Positions 25,582 to 37,630 of a stretch of 64,000 nucleotides of DNA are shown in pieces. Source of the stretch: Ganoderma boninense (taxonomy: Eukaryota > Basidiomycota > Agaricomycetes > Polyporales > Polyporaceae); contig CM035314.1 in assembly GCA_002900995.3 (NCBI GenBank), positions 775,252-839,251 of the forward strand, written 5' to 3'. The position numbers were made by a program, and so were the translations under genes. Positions within the stretch are counted from its first letter, which is position 1, and every line of letters begins with the position of its first letter. Below the pieces are notes generated by a model. The model saw nothing but the letters and a program-made list of their open reading frames with translations, searched no databases and had not been told where the DNA came from.

Positions 25582-28500
25582 CTGGAACACGAGTGTCAGT
25601 AACTGTAACTGCGATCCAGAAAAGGCCGATTCGTTTGCTCCCCGAGTCAGATAATTGAGCCTGTGAAGGGACGGAGATCGTGTCCGAAACCTCCGCACTC
25701 GCAACCATGTATAACGGCCGGAACACACACATCGGCGGCGGTTGTGGTGAGTAAGGCTGTGGCATGGAAACGCCGCATGACACAGAGCACAATTAACATC
25801 CCACTGCACCAGTCGATTTCCTCTCCCCTTCGCCTGCAACGGTGGGCAACCACGACAATCCGCTTGTGCGTTGGGTGAGGAGGGATTGGGATGGGGCTTC
25901 TGAGGTAGGCTGGACTATCCAGAGACACCCTCTCCATGGCGGCTGGATGGAATGGGTGGCTCTCCCTGAAGCCACGCCTTGAGTTCCCGTGTGTAGCCAC
26001 CAGCATGGCGTTGATGAAGCGAATTGGGGGTGAAGGATGCGGACGCATAACGCAAGGGACCCGAAGTGGACACTCACGTGTCGCGATAGCAATAGGCTTG
26101 CGCTCCCGGGATATATGAGACAGCGTACAGAGCCGCCAGCGGCACCAAATCGCTCCGTCGTATGGTACTATGTCCTGGTAAACGGGCGAATTTGTCAACG
26201 ATGCAAGTTTTCTATGCGTTAGATGAAGCAAAGGGGTGCGTACGCATGTTCTGACTGACTTGGTTCTGCGTGGGGGAGTGTGGGGCAGAGGTCAAGGTGG
26301 TGGTCCAAAGGTGAGGGAGGGGGGGCGGGCGGGCCAATGCGGAGGATTGACAATACGACTTGACGGTGGGAGAGGTCCGGAGCGGCGAGCACAGCCAGGC
26401 ACAGCCTCACCGCATCCTATCCTTGGCCACCGACGACTGCATGAGTTTTCCACGTTGCCAAGTGGTACGTTCATGTCGGCCAGCGCATGTTCTCTGGTCT
26501 TCTACTATGCTTTTGCGTGGCTGTCATACAACCAGCGGGCCCTCTGGGCTAGCGATAACGACCATCTCCCACTGCACGATTGTTCTTGGCACTGTCAGCA
26601 GACTTTGGCAGACATGCTGCGGAGAATCGAAGGCAGTTCAGGTACTTACATCTGCTGGATCCATGCCAATCGGGGCTCCGGATGATATCTTCCAACCGGT
26701 GAGTGTATCACCGTCCTGACCTGAGGCACACTGAGGATGTTTTTAGCTGGAGAACGTCTCAAATTATCAGGATGAGTTAGAGTTCCGGGGAAGCCCATGC
26801 TAGTCACCTCACTCGCTCTGCTTCAACCTCCACGTCTCATAAAACCAGCATAAAACCCATTGGAGCCAGCGCAGCGCCTCGGACAACGAAAACGCGGTGC
26901 ATATATGCGTCCTAGTTCGACGAAGGAGGGATTGCATTTTGCGCATGCCTGGGTCACGGCAGCGGCACGAATGGTGCTCACGCCCAGGTATTGCGACCTA
27001 CATACACTCGACAGCCCTCCCAGTCGGCGGGGATGTACCCGACTGACGGGTGTGCACTGTGGACGAGAACGTCTTCGGTCAAGTATCTTGACATGACGGG
27101 TTCGTTGTCATGCTTATCCATAAGTGTTACGGAAGGCTGCCATTGAGCTGCCGTCCTATCTGCAACCCCCCTGTATAGCGGAGGTGGTGTGTAGCGGGTG
27201 AAGCCATGCTTGGTGATCTCCCTGCGAGTGCGGTAAGTGTTTTTCCCTGACGGCCCTTGCGAATCGATTGTTGGATAACAGCTACTGACACGAGTTCTAT
27301 CTAGGCCATGCGCGCAGTTCGACTACGTCGAGTCTGGACGTGGGTCGACTTTCCTCTCTTTGTCCGCGTCCCGCGTCGATGAATGCCAGACGATCTTCTT
27401 CCAGACGAAAGTTTGCGTCATGCACACGGTAATTAAATAGAAGTCTTATCACGTTGCAGGTCGCTCGCTGTGTAAGGTCCGCGAAGGCGAGCCATGGCCA
27501 ATGAGATACTGGTATGAATGACGTACTTGATGGGTCGATTCTGGATTGCAATACAGTGCTGATATGTGTTTAGGTCTCCAGATCGTGTCCACATGTACGG
27601 CTCACGCAATCTGGCGGCAGAAGCCCGTCTTTCCGTTCCGGCCTTGGGTATGAATCGGTCGCCCTTCGCTCTTGACGTGCTCTCGCTCACCTCGGATTTT
27701 TTTTACTGTCATATGGCTCGACGGGCTTCTTCTAGGATGTTCTATCCCGACTCCGCTGTCGTGCTGGATCAGTATGACTGAAAGCAGTCATTCAGCGGAG
27801 CCGAAACAGTTGCGTGTGGCGTCTCCATGACAGTGCGTTGAGAATCTCGACCGATCCGCTCCTCCTCCACGATTTGGGGACCCGAAGTATGTCTTTGTGG
27901 CGCAAGTTCTTCCGATTTGCCCCAACCCCTACTCGATCGTCACAAAGTGAAGGGATCGCAGACGACGACTGGCTACAAATGCCCATATAAGTTCGCATGC
28001 TAGCTTGTTTTGACTAACCCCCGTTGTCCCCCCTTCTCACCTTCCCTCGGGCGTAGGCATAGTGGCGCCGTGCCATTTCGCCTTCAGTCGCCGTATTAGG
28101 ATGAGAGCCGCCGGACCGTATCCTCGGGTCAAGAGAAACGTTTAAACTTCAAATTCTGCGACGCTTCAAGTCCTCGGACGCATTTACCCCGAGGTCCTAG
28201 GCCTCCCATCGACCCCACCCATACTTCCATTGTTCGAAATGCGGTGTTCTATCGGCAGTGAGTCTAGTCATATCCACGTAAGCTCATATGTACTGCATTG
28301 CAGGGTCAAGGACGGGTGTCCGTGGCATCCTACACCTCCCACATGCCGACATACTGGCCGCACCAAGAACTGCGTTACGGCATGCCGGATAATCTCCTCT
28401 TATAATGCGGAAAACCCGATGAGTTCCTCCCGCCATCCGGTTGCTAATGACATCAACGCGCATCGTCGAATCCTATGCGAATGCGAAGCTGCAGAGGCAG

Positions 28501-30529
28501 GCTTTCGCAACGATGAGAAGGCCGCAGTTGAAATTAGCAAATCCACCGCGCTGCCAACGTGGTATGAAGTTTGAGGTGGGTTCGCAGTATCCGAGGCCCC
28601 ATGCGCAGCCCTTCTAACCTTCCACCGTCGTCATTCTATGCACGTCATGTTTGCGGCAACAGCGACTTCCTCCCCATCGCTTCAGTCAAGTGCCGCTTCC
28701 AGTCATGCGAGGATGCTGCCGCTGAGCCTGAAGGCGACTGCGCACATGTACAGACTCCAGATGCTTAGAGACCAAGGTCCCCACCGGATGCATTAAACCT
28801 TCAATTGCGCACACGCCGAGTGCGAGGTGAAACACGGAGCAGGGTCAAGGCTTCTCTGGTAGTAAGTCACTCACACATCGCGTCTGTCACAGGCTCGTGA
28901 CCGTGTTTCATTGCCAGGACGTCGCGCTCCGTCCACGCCCCTCCTCGATGAGATTTGGGGCAGGATGCTGCGTAGATCTCCTCCGTTTGTTTCGGTCACC
29001 TTGCGACCCGCGAAGGCAGGATCACTGACCATCTGGTATCTTTTGTTCCCTTATCGATGAGGTGGGAAGGGCTCGTGTTCTGGACTCGCGCGCAATCGGT
29101 ACCGTCCTACAAATCATGTCGAAGTCGGACCGCTTCCGCGTTCTGGAAAGAACGGCTGCACGAACGCGTTGCCATAACTGAAGGCTCGATGACGCTGGAT
29201 CTGACTTCGAGGATGCGCTTGCACTTTCGCGTCGAGCATATTCTCTCGACACCTCGACCCTCGACGTCTTCGCTCCCCCACGGGCAGCCGTGCCGGATGG
29301 CTGGTGGTGCACCGGCACCGCTGAGAGTTCCACCTCAGTGGTCACCCTCATTTAGACGATTGCGACATCTGCTGCGGGGGCGCTGCGGCGTGGAACTGTC
29401 CACCTGAGGACGTCGGGATCCAACACTAGTACAACTCTCACTAAGCACTCCGACGCGACTTGAGGACTCAGCCGCTTGTCAGGGAGAGAAAGGGGTTCGG
29501 CAACCGAGCGCGACCCCGAGTTCGGCAACAAGTTCGGCAGACAGCCTATAAGCCTCTGATCGCCCTCTAGCCTCTGGTGCAGATGGCCAGTCGATGTACC
29601 TCCAGCTGGACTGTGAGCAACCTCAAAGCAGCCCAACTCCTCGGGGCATCACGAGACTTCCTCGATGACGAGACATGTCAACCCACACTGAATACTTACA
29701 TACCGAACGTGGTCCCGTATCATGGAAACAGGTCATGCGAGCAAACTTGACCGCCGCGTGTCTGGAGCAGTGCCAGCAGCCCCGCTGGAGGTTTGCGCCC
29801 GTTGCAGTAAGTTTGGATGGGAGGAACGGTGCAGGGGGACAGTACCCGAGAGCGCTCTGGAGGGCCCGGCCGGGGCTCGCACACGTCGAGCTGGGACGCA
29901 ACTGACAGTGAGACCTATGAAAAGGTCACTGGTCAGTGCTTGCCTTGTGGCAGCGACCCAGGTCGGTGGCGTCTTTGATACATGATACATTGGGCTTCGG
30001 CGGGAGCGGTCTACTTGCTTCCTTCCTATCCGAACATCCTATCTCTCGAGCGCGTGGAGGAGCCTGATTCTGAGGCGCACAACCTCCCGCCATGCTTTCG
30101 AAGCTCGACTAGAACGCCTTCGCAGGAGGACAGCACACCGGGCCTCGTCTTCGTCCGGGGGTGCCGTCACCCGCGGTTCTCGAACACGATGACGCGCGCT
30201 GTGTACCCACGAGTCGAGCTTGGAGGTGAAGTTTAATCGTGGTAACGACGTTTGGGTGTCCTGCAGGTGGTGTTCGCGGGCCATGATTTCCATTGGACGC
30301 AATCAACACGTGGGTAGCGTGCCCGCAATTCGTCTTGGGCTCTCCGTGCGACGCAGAGCCTGGAGCGCGGTCTGTAACGCAGAAGCGACCCCCGTTCGCC
30401 CGGCGGATCCATTAGTGTCGCGCGCCGGGACGGTGTCATCCTGATTCCTACTGCGAAAGACGACAATCGAGTATCTCCTGGGCGGCGCTTTTCCATATTT
30501 TTGGTCGAGCGTAAATACCTCTGTGCATG
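25582..30529. other. gene-poor region, no gene recognised
   Basis: Nearly 5 kb without a recognisable domain on either strand. The left end probably hides the first exon of the RCR-like gene. Frames at 25.6-26.2, 28.2-28.8 and 29.0-30.5 kb have mixed composition and no consistent intron pattern. I found no terminal repeat pair and no polymerase or transposase motif. It may be decayed repeat DNA. Confidence 0.4.
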
Positions 30530-30537
30530 TATAAAAG
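30530..30537 (+). promoter_or_regulatory. TATA box of the cyclophilin gene
   Basis: A perfect TATAAAAG lies 224 bp before the start codon at 30761. Transcription would then start near 30560-30570, leaving a 5' UTR of about 190-200 nt. Confidence 0.55.
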
Positions 30538-30760
30538 GTCAGCGCAGCCGGCCTGCCGATGCAGCATCTCCTCGTATCGTCTTGGAAGGAGTATACCGTC
30601 TGAACTTCAACTTGCTTTGCTCTCTAGCCGACGCGCTTGTCTTACCGTGCACGTGCCACTTGTGAGTAAAGAGCGCTCGGCGGGCTTCTGTCACTGACCC
30701 GCGTCCTTGACCTCCAACCGCGACCTCCTGCTCATCCCGACCTCGCACTCTGCACTCACC

Positions 30761-31780
30761 ATGGCCTCCTATATGCGCCGTTTCATGAGCACAGCCTCGT
30801 CTGCCTCAACAAACATGTAAGCTTTCGCAATGTGCACCCGCAGACACGTCACGTCATGAACGCCCTCTTCCTCTGCCACGCGTCGCAGGTCGCGAGTATT
30901 CGTGAGTTTTAGACCTCCCGCTTCTCGCGCATACAGCCTTCTTCTCACCCCGGCCCCTCTGCATGCGTCGTCGCGCTCTCGGCGCACAGTTCGACGTCGC
31001 CATCGACAGCAAGCCCACGGGCCGCATCGTCTTCAAACTCTACGACGACGAGGTCCCGCGCACCGCGCGCAACTTCCGCGAGCTCGCGACGGGCGAGCAC
31101 GGCTTCGGCTACAAGGCCAGCACCTTCCACCGCATCATCCCCAGCGTACGTCTCCCTTCGCAACCCACCCCCGCTCTTTTTCCCCATTTTTTGTGTGTGT
31201 GCATGGTGTGAACGGACGGACGGACGGCTGCGCGCCGGGCCCTGTTGTGTTACAGTTCATGCTCCAGGGAGGCGACTTCACACGACACAACGGCACGGGC
31301 GGGAAGTCGATCTACGGCGAGAAGTTCGCTGGTGCGTCGCGCCTTCCGTCTTCCCCGTGCGACTCTTCCCCCCGCTGATCTGCGACATATCTATTTTTTT
31401 TTGTTCCCGCTCTATGTTCGTGCGCGTGTGCGTGTGCGTGGGGCTTGGCTTCTGCAGACGAAAACTTCAAGCTCCGGCACAGCAAGCCCGGCCTGCTCTC
31501 CATGGCGAACGCAGGCCCAAACACCAACGGCTCCCAGGTGCGTCCCGTCCCACCGCTTCTCCCCTCCCGTCCTGTGCGGTTTGGCTGACACGTGCGGCCG
31601 CGATGCCGCGTTGTGCAGTTCTTCATCACGACTGTCGTGACGTCATGGCTAGACGGCAAGCACGTCGTGTTTGGCGAGGTCGAGGAGGGCATGGACGTCG
31701 TTAAGAAGATCGAGGCCGTTGGGTCGGACTCAGGGCGCCCGAAGCAGCGCGTGGTCATCACGGCGTCGGGGACTGTATAA
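30761..31780 (+). CDS. cyclophilin A-type peptidyl-prolyl isomerase, probably dual-targeted
   Basis: Catalyses proline cis-trans isomerisation and should bind cyclosporin. Six exons: 30761-30816, 30889-30901 (13 nt), 30990-31145, 31256-31331, 31458-31537, 31619-31780; 180 aa. Conserved blocks are [63 protein letters not shown] and [12 protein letters not shown], so the catalytic Arg and the drug-binding Trp are present. The first 18 residues ([18 protein letters not shown]) are basic and Ser/Thr-rich without acids, like a mitochondrial presequence. The next codon is an ATG formed by splicing (AT at the end of exon 1, G at the start of exon 2), which gives the usual cytosolic opening MSRVFFDVAID. 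Both compartments are therefore possible from one mRNA (inference). Confidence 0.93.
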
Positions 31781-32092
31781 CCTAAAAAGTGGCATTCATT
31801 TGATAGTGGATGTCTCTCTCTTGGTGTACTTAGTGGAGGATTTACGCAGGGTCTGATACGCTCTGTTTGCTTTGCTATGCTCCCATCTTGTACGGTGTCC
31901 TACCCTACAAGGAACACTATTCAAACTCTCCTGGTCGGAGCGTGGTCGTTCACACGCTGGGACGACGAGTTAACCCAAGCCTTAGTACAGTGGTGTTTTT
32001 TTTTCATAACTGTGGCGTGACTAGAACATCCAAAGCAAACAACAAGCTACAACACTTTCTATTCATACATAATCCAATAATTGAACATTAGT
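31781..32092. other. short convergent intergenic region
   Basis: It lies between the stop codons of the cyclophilin (plus) and OPT2 (minus). It is AT-rich, with a T-run near 31995-32005, and is probably the 3' UTRs of both genes. No gene seen. Confidence 0.5.
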
Positions 32093-34979
32093 CTACCACT
32101 TGCTGGGGCTAAAGGTAAAAGCACCAGGTCAGCACTGAGAACCGTCAGCTAGCGCTGTTGGGATGGAGGACTTACCCAAATGTCTGCCCTGGCGGCAGGG
32201 CAGAGAGAGGCGTGCCCGCTCCCTCCGGCCCAAAGTCAGCCGTCTTGATGGAGACGACGTTGCCCCACCACGCCATTATGTTGGTCGCGCCGATGTTGCC
32301 GTTATCGGGGTAGAAGAGCGCGAAGTAGATGAGGATGATTGAGATGGCGACGCCCGAGTCCAACGCCGCCGACAGGATGTCTAGGCGAAACATAAGTGAG
32401 TGTCCGTACACGATCGAGCAAGAGAGGCAGGCAGAGATGCTGCTCACAGTTGTACTTGGTCCACCAGGAGAAGTGGCGGCGGCGGATGACGTAGTTGAAG
32501 ACGAAGCCGACGATCGTCCAGGGCACGTAGTTGACCGCGCTCGCGGGCGGGATGTAGCTCGTGCCGTTGAAGATGACGGGGAAGTTGACGTAGCGCAGGA
32601 ACGAATTCGGCCAGCGCAGCTGCACGGCGTACGCGATGCACGGCAGGATCGCGCCGATGAGGAAGAAGAAGACGAGCCCGTAGTAGATCTGGCCGGACGA
32701 GAACTGGCGCTGCGGGCCGATGACGCCCCAGATGATCGACGCGGTGCCGAAGACCTGCGTGGACGGGCACACGAAGCGGTCCTTCTGCGTCGCCTGGCAC
32801 ATGTCCGGGATGTTCGTGAACATCCACGCCTGCACGCCGAGCTGCACGGTGCCGCCGATCGCGGCCGCGATCACCTGGCACGCGAACATCGTGCGCGGCG
32901 GGATCTTCATGTAGTGCCCGAGCTTGAAGTCGGACGTGAACTGCAGCGCCTGCGCCATGGTGATGTAGCCCCACGTCTTGAACATCATCATCGCGATGGG
33001 CTTTCCCGGGAGCGCGTAGCCGATGATGAGCTCGGTGATGACGTTCAGGCCGACCTGCTGGTTGGTGATGGCCTGGATCATGCCGATGGGCACGGTGTAC
33101 ACGAACGCTAGGTAGAAGGCAGGGTGAGCACACGCATGGGTGTACGTCTGCTGCGGGCACTCACAGATGATCAAACCGAGGACGAGAGCCCAGACCGGCA
33201 TCTGCGTGTTCCAAACCTCAATGCACACGACGGCGAACACAAACATGATCACTAGTAGACACGGAGGTGCATCAGCGGCGGGGGGACGGATGCAGTACAC
33301 CGGAGCATGCACGCACCGAAGATGATGGCATACCACCACTCCGGAACCTGGCGGTACCGCGACATGAGCCGCGCGTGGATGTCTGGCTGTTCCGACAGGG
33401 ACCTGCGGCTCTGGATCCAGATCTGCTTGCGGAAGTAGAGGATGGTGTGCACGATCGTCGACGTGATGCTCGCAAAGGACAGCCCGTACGTCACCGCGAA
33501 CGTCGTGGACAGGAACAGCGGCGAGTAGCTCTCGTACTTGGCAGGTCGAGCGTCGACTCGGGCGTGAGGATCCGGCTGACGTCGTACTCGCCGCCGGTGT
33601 TGTCGTAGCTCGTGCGCGTCGAGATGGGCATGTACGCCGCGTACCACGTGTTCGTGAAGTAGAGAATCGGGGTGAGCACCCAGAAGAAGGCGACGAAACC
33701 GACGGCGACGTTCGCGGACGCCCACCACGGAGTCGCGAGGGGCGAGCCGATGTACGCGATCTGCGACCAGTCGAAGGTGATGAGGGACATGCCGAGGCCG
33801 GAGTAGTACCCAAAGAGCTGGTTGACGACGAGGTTGTCTGGCACAATCCAGCAGACCCAGTTGAAGTAGCTGAGGGCCTGGAAGATGTAGCCCGGGAAGA
33901 AGTACCAGAGGAAGGAGCCGGTGAACGCGTAGACGAAGAACCGTTCACGAGAGATACCGGCGTGAGCCCCGATACCAGCGTAGTGTTGGGAGTGGAGGGT
34001 ATTGAATAGCGCGCAGTTTACCAAGTTCACCGGCCAAATCATGGACGGAGGCGCGACCAGGAAACGACGAGCGATCCCACCGATCGAGAACCCAATCTAC
34101 AGTGGGGGAGGAAAGGTCAGGCAATTGTTGCAATTGTTGTTGCAGTGGAGAGAACTGACCAATTGGGTGGACATGACGAGCATCCACTGATAGCTGAAGT
34201 TATACGTCTGGTTGTAGTATACGCGCTGCACCGCGACAATATCTGTCTACAATGACAGTTCAACAGGGATCTTTTCTTGATAAAATGGATCGACGAACCG
34301 CGTAGGCAGACTGATATCCGACATTGGCCATGAGAAAGACGATGACATGTTCTTTGACCGTAAATGGCCCAGGATTGAGGGATACGCCGAATATCTTCAC
34401 GTTGGGCATGCAGAGCGCCCACAGGCGACCGAGCGGGAAAGACAACAGTTGCGCGACAATCTGTGCGAACGTGAGCGGGGATAGCACGGAGCGTGGCGGG
34501 ATATGAAGCTTACTCCAGTGACGGTGACCCCAGGCAGACGGAAAAAGAAGAATTGGTTCATACCGGGAAGGATGATTGCCCAGATCAGTCCAATCACCCA
34601 TGCCCGGATAGTGTTCACCGGCATGTCCGGGTCGTCCGTGTTGGCGACCGCGGAGCGCACCTCGGGGTATGGGGAATCATCGTCTGCATGTCATGTACCG
34701 AGCATTGATCAGGCTCCGTTTCCGCCCCAGTTCCATGAAAGATGAGATGCATACCGAGAGGGAGCGCGTCTGGGTCGATGTTGGGGTCGTCGAAGTCGGG
34801 GCTAGCGACCACGAGCTCCTTGTCGACCGGGGCTGCGGGATGGAATGTCAGAGATATGCGGGGGAAGACATGAGCTCGCGGGACGCACCTTGCTTCTCCG
34901 CATCGACATCGAGCCCCGCCTTCTCCTGCGACGCGTCCTCGGCAACGAGCCCGTCGGCGTAGTACGGGGAGTCGGACAT
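32093..34979 (-). pseudogene. second OPT-family transporter (OPT2), single-nucleotide frameshift
   Basis: Paralogue of OPT1 on the other strand. Exons: 34979-34889, 34832-34755, 34683-34514, 34460-34299, 34246-34160, 34096-33317, 33251-33165, 33107-32448, 32380-32176, 32108-32093. It retains PGMNQFFFFRLPG, NPGPFTVKEH, DWSQIAYIGSPLATPWWA, IGMIQAITNQQVGLN and the final FGPSKW. In exon 6 the frame breaks at about 33541-33546: OPT1 reads STLDIAKYEAYSPLF, while here STLD is followed by a shifted frame and KYESYSPLF resumes in the next frame. Exon 6 is 780 nt where intact phase needs 781, so exactly one base is missing. All splice sites look functional, so the lesion is very recent or a sequencing error. 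The first five introns match OPT1 in position; OPT2 has three further introns and lacks the one in OPT1 at MKVP/PRP. Confidence 0.85.
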
Positions 34980-37272
34980 AGTGGGGCGAGCACCGGGGAA
35001 GGTGGAGGGGGTTCTGCATAGACTTGAGACTGATATATGTAACGACGACGGGTGCAGGCGCCAGGAGAGGCCCCCGCCGAGAGCAGTAGGAGGCCCGTAG
35101 TTCTTCGCGCCATTGACCCCAAATTGACCCGTGGTCTTCTCGAGCGCTGAGCTTCGCAAACTATAAATTGCGCGTGGGAGCCGGGTGCTCCTGTGCCATA
35201 TGGTCCTCATGCACAGAAGGCTAGATATGCCAAACATGGCCCCAGGACTGTCAGAGACTGAGCCCCACCTGATAACCCAGCGGCTGCCCCGGCGAGTTTG
35301 CGATGCGGCTGTGGGCGCGATCTCACAGAGGCCTGCGCAGCCCATCTCTGGGCGAAGACGGATGCTTCAAGGCCAAAACAATCCTTCCCCGCAATGAAAC
35401 AAAGGGAACCAGCCACAGAACAGATTCGAGGAAGGCGGCCGTGTGGGCATGCCTCGCCGAACGAGCGTCCGGGTCGCCTCGAGGTCGGAGAACGGTGGCT
35501 AGAAGAGCTTCGGTCGTAATGGGCATCGCGTTCCGTGCTTCTCGCAGCGACGCCGTCAGTCGTGGCATTTTGTTCCGGACGTCCGGGAGCACGAGTAGTG
35601 GCTTGTCGGCGAGGCAACGGCAGAGCAGCTTGAAATTTCTCACTTGCTCTGACGCGAATTGAGACTCCAGGCACGGCAGTGCACTGTGGGCGCGGCCGAG
35701 ATGTCGCGGTTGAAACAGTCGCCCTTTGCGATGAACATGATGGAGGTGCGGCACCTCGTCGTGTGATCGCTGCCTGCTCCCGTTGTCTGTCTGCTGAGCT
35801 CGCAGGCCGGCGAGGGTGTGCCATGAGTGCTTCCGCAGGGCATCAGGAGCAACACTTACCCTCACTTACCGTGCACCGTGTTGGAATCAAACCTTGATCC
35901 TAGGGGAAAGAATATGTAGTTCGGGGACTTCTCAGCCACAGTAGCATCAGGGGAAGAGATTTGAAAGGCGGAAATCACGAGCAGGGAAAATTTGGAAGAC
36001 CTGTCGTCCCCGAGAGAAAGTGTCTTTTACCTTCCCCCTGTATGCAAGATCCAGAAGAACTTGACCGTAAACGCTGTTGGTGTTTCTTATGCTCCGATTA
36101 GCTATGCCTCAGGCACGCAACAAATGTTTGAGGAAATCGACCTACGCTAGTTGAAGCTTACAGGACAAGCAGCGCCTGAGACGACTGAGGTTCCTGTCGT
36201 GGCGTCGTAACGAGCGTCCCCCATGCTGTCTGTCACGCATGCCCTTGACGGGTCGTGGAGACGTATGACAAGGGAGATGGACTGACTGTGAGAGCTTACA
36301 GTGGGGAGCCGATGAAGGTTTCGTTTAAGTAGGGAGACGACGGTCATGGGCAACGTCATGACTCTGTGGGCGCGCGCTCGACTCTCGGGCCCGCTTAGGT
36401 CAGCGAATGGCATACTTACAACGGTGTTGAAGTGAGTACCGTACTTACTCGTCCTCCGTTCCTGCTTACTGTCAATGAATCGAGGAACAAGAGCGTTGAA
36501 CAGTCAACAAGAGCTACCAGTTCAACGTGTGTTAATCAGCAATATTTTGTCCTCGAGCTCCCAGCAGTGTTTTGGAGGATCCGATGAGCCTGACAGTCCA
36601 AGTTTCAGAGAGTCTTTTTGTGAAAGTTGATTCGGATCTAGTACCTGTCATGACTGTGAGTCAAAAGGAGGAGGTGAGGGGTATAGTAATCGTGCACAGG
36701 TCGTGCACTTCCAAAACCCAGACCCAAGTTCCGAGTCGGCAACCACGTGGGCATGGAGTAGATTCTGTTCCTGCTGTGGCAAATTAACTGGAAGTTGTGG
36801 CTTGATGGCCGATTGGCATGTGGTTATAGGCGATCTACGTAAGTACCCTGATGGATATAAGAACGGGCGGGAATGCGTCCTAGAGTGTATCTCTCACCTA
36901 TGCATTCCACCTGGTCGGCCTCGTTCGCCCTCCCACGTCACTGTACGCCGCCGAACGTTATCAAGAATTTGTCAACGGGGTCCAAGATAAGTAGTACGGC
37001 ACCAACCTGTGTCTGTGAGTATTTTTTGTCGCCGGGAGCAATGTCTTCGACTTTGCCTTTCAGAGCGAGGTGTTCCCAACATGTACGGAAAGTGGGACTA
37101 CTATTGACATTGGGACAGAGGGTCTCCCTCATCCTTATGATGTTGAGAGCGCACATTCTAGCATCTTGTAGGTAGGCGAATTGCTTCCTGCCTGCGCATG
37201 TTGCCCCAAGCCTGTGGTCATAAAAGGAGTGAAAACCCAGCGGACTCGGATGTTCAGGGAAAAAAACACAGC
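34980..37272. other. intergenic region upstream of OPT2, no gene recognised
   Basis: No domain-bearing frame on either strand. The part next to 34979 should contain the OPT2 promoter. The 36.0-37.2 kb part is more AT-rich, with short frames only. Confidence 0.4.
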
Positions 37273-37358
37273 TGGCCACAGCGGGGTCGAACTCGCAGGA
37301 TCGCACAACGGACAGGTCATTTAGATAAAAGTATGACGCTTTATCCTAACGAGCAAGG
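37273..37358 (-). ncRNA. tRNA-like / Pol III-like sequence (weak)
   Basis: Read on the minus strand, the stretch has a B-box-like GAGTTCGACCC, an upstream D-arm-like GTTAGGATAAAGCG, complementary GTCAT and ATGAC flanking a TTT-containing loop, and a T-run just downstream (complement of the A-run at about 37260-37266). The anticodon loop would be 12 nt, the T stem is imperfect, and I cannot pair the acceptor ends. A decayed tRNA or tRNA-derived element fits better than a functional tRNA. Confidence 0.25.
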
Positions 37359-37630
37359 GGGCTTAGTTGAGAACGAATGACGAGCATGCAGTGACCTTGG
37401 CGGCAGTCTTATACGTACTAGTACTAGTAGCGAGTACGAGTCGAATGGGCGGCAAAAAAAATGCCGCTGGGACGCGATCCCGTGCATCCGTGGGAACTTC
37501 GCGACACCACAGCGGGCGATGGCCGCGACGTGCTCCTTGTCGTCTTCCACATCGCCGGATCCCCCTTCCTCATCGTCAACCTTCTCATCGTCAACGTCCC
37601 ATACACTTACTGCCACCTCTCTCCTGAGAT

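Noticed and set aside
35860..35950. Possible minus-strand tRNA (GTTTGATTCC resembles a B box)
   Set aside because: T and acceptor stems do not pair, there is no convincing anticodon arm, and no T-run follows.
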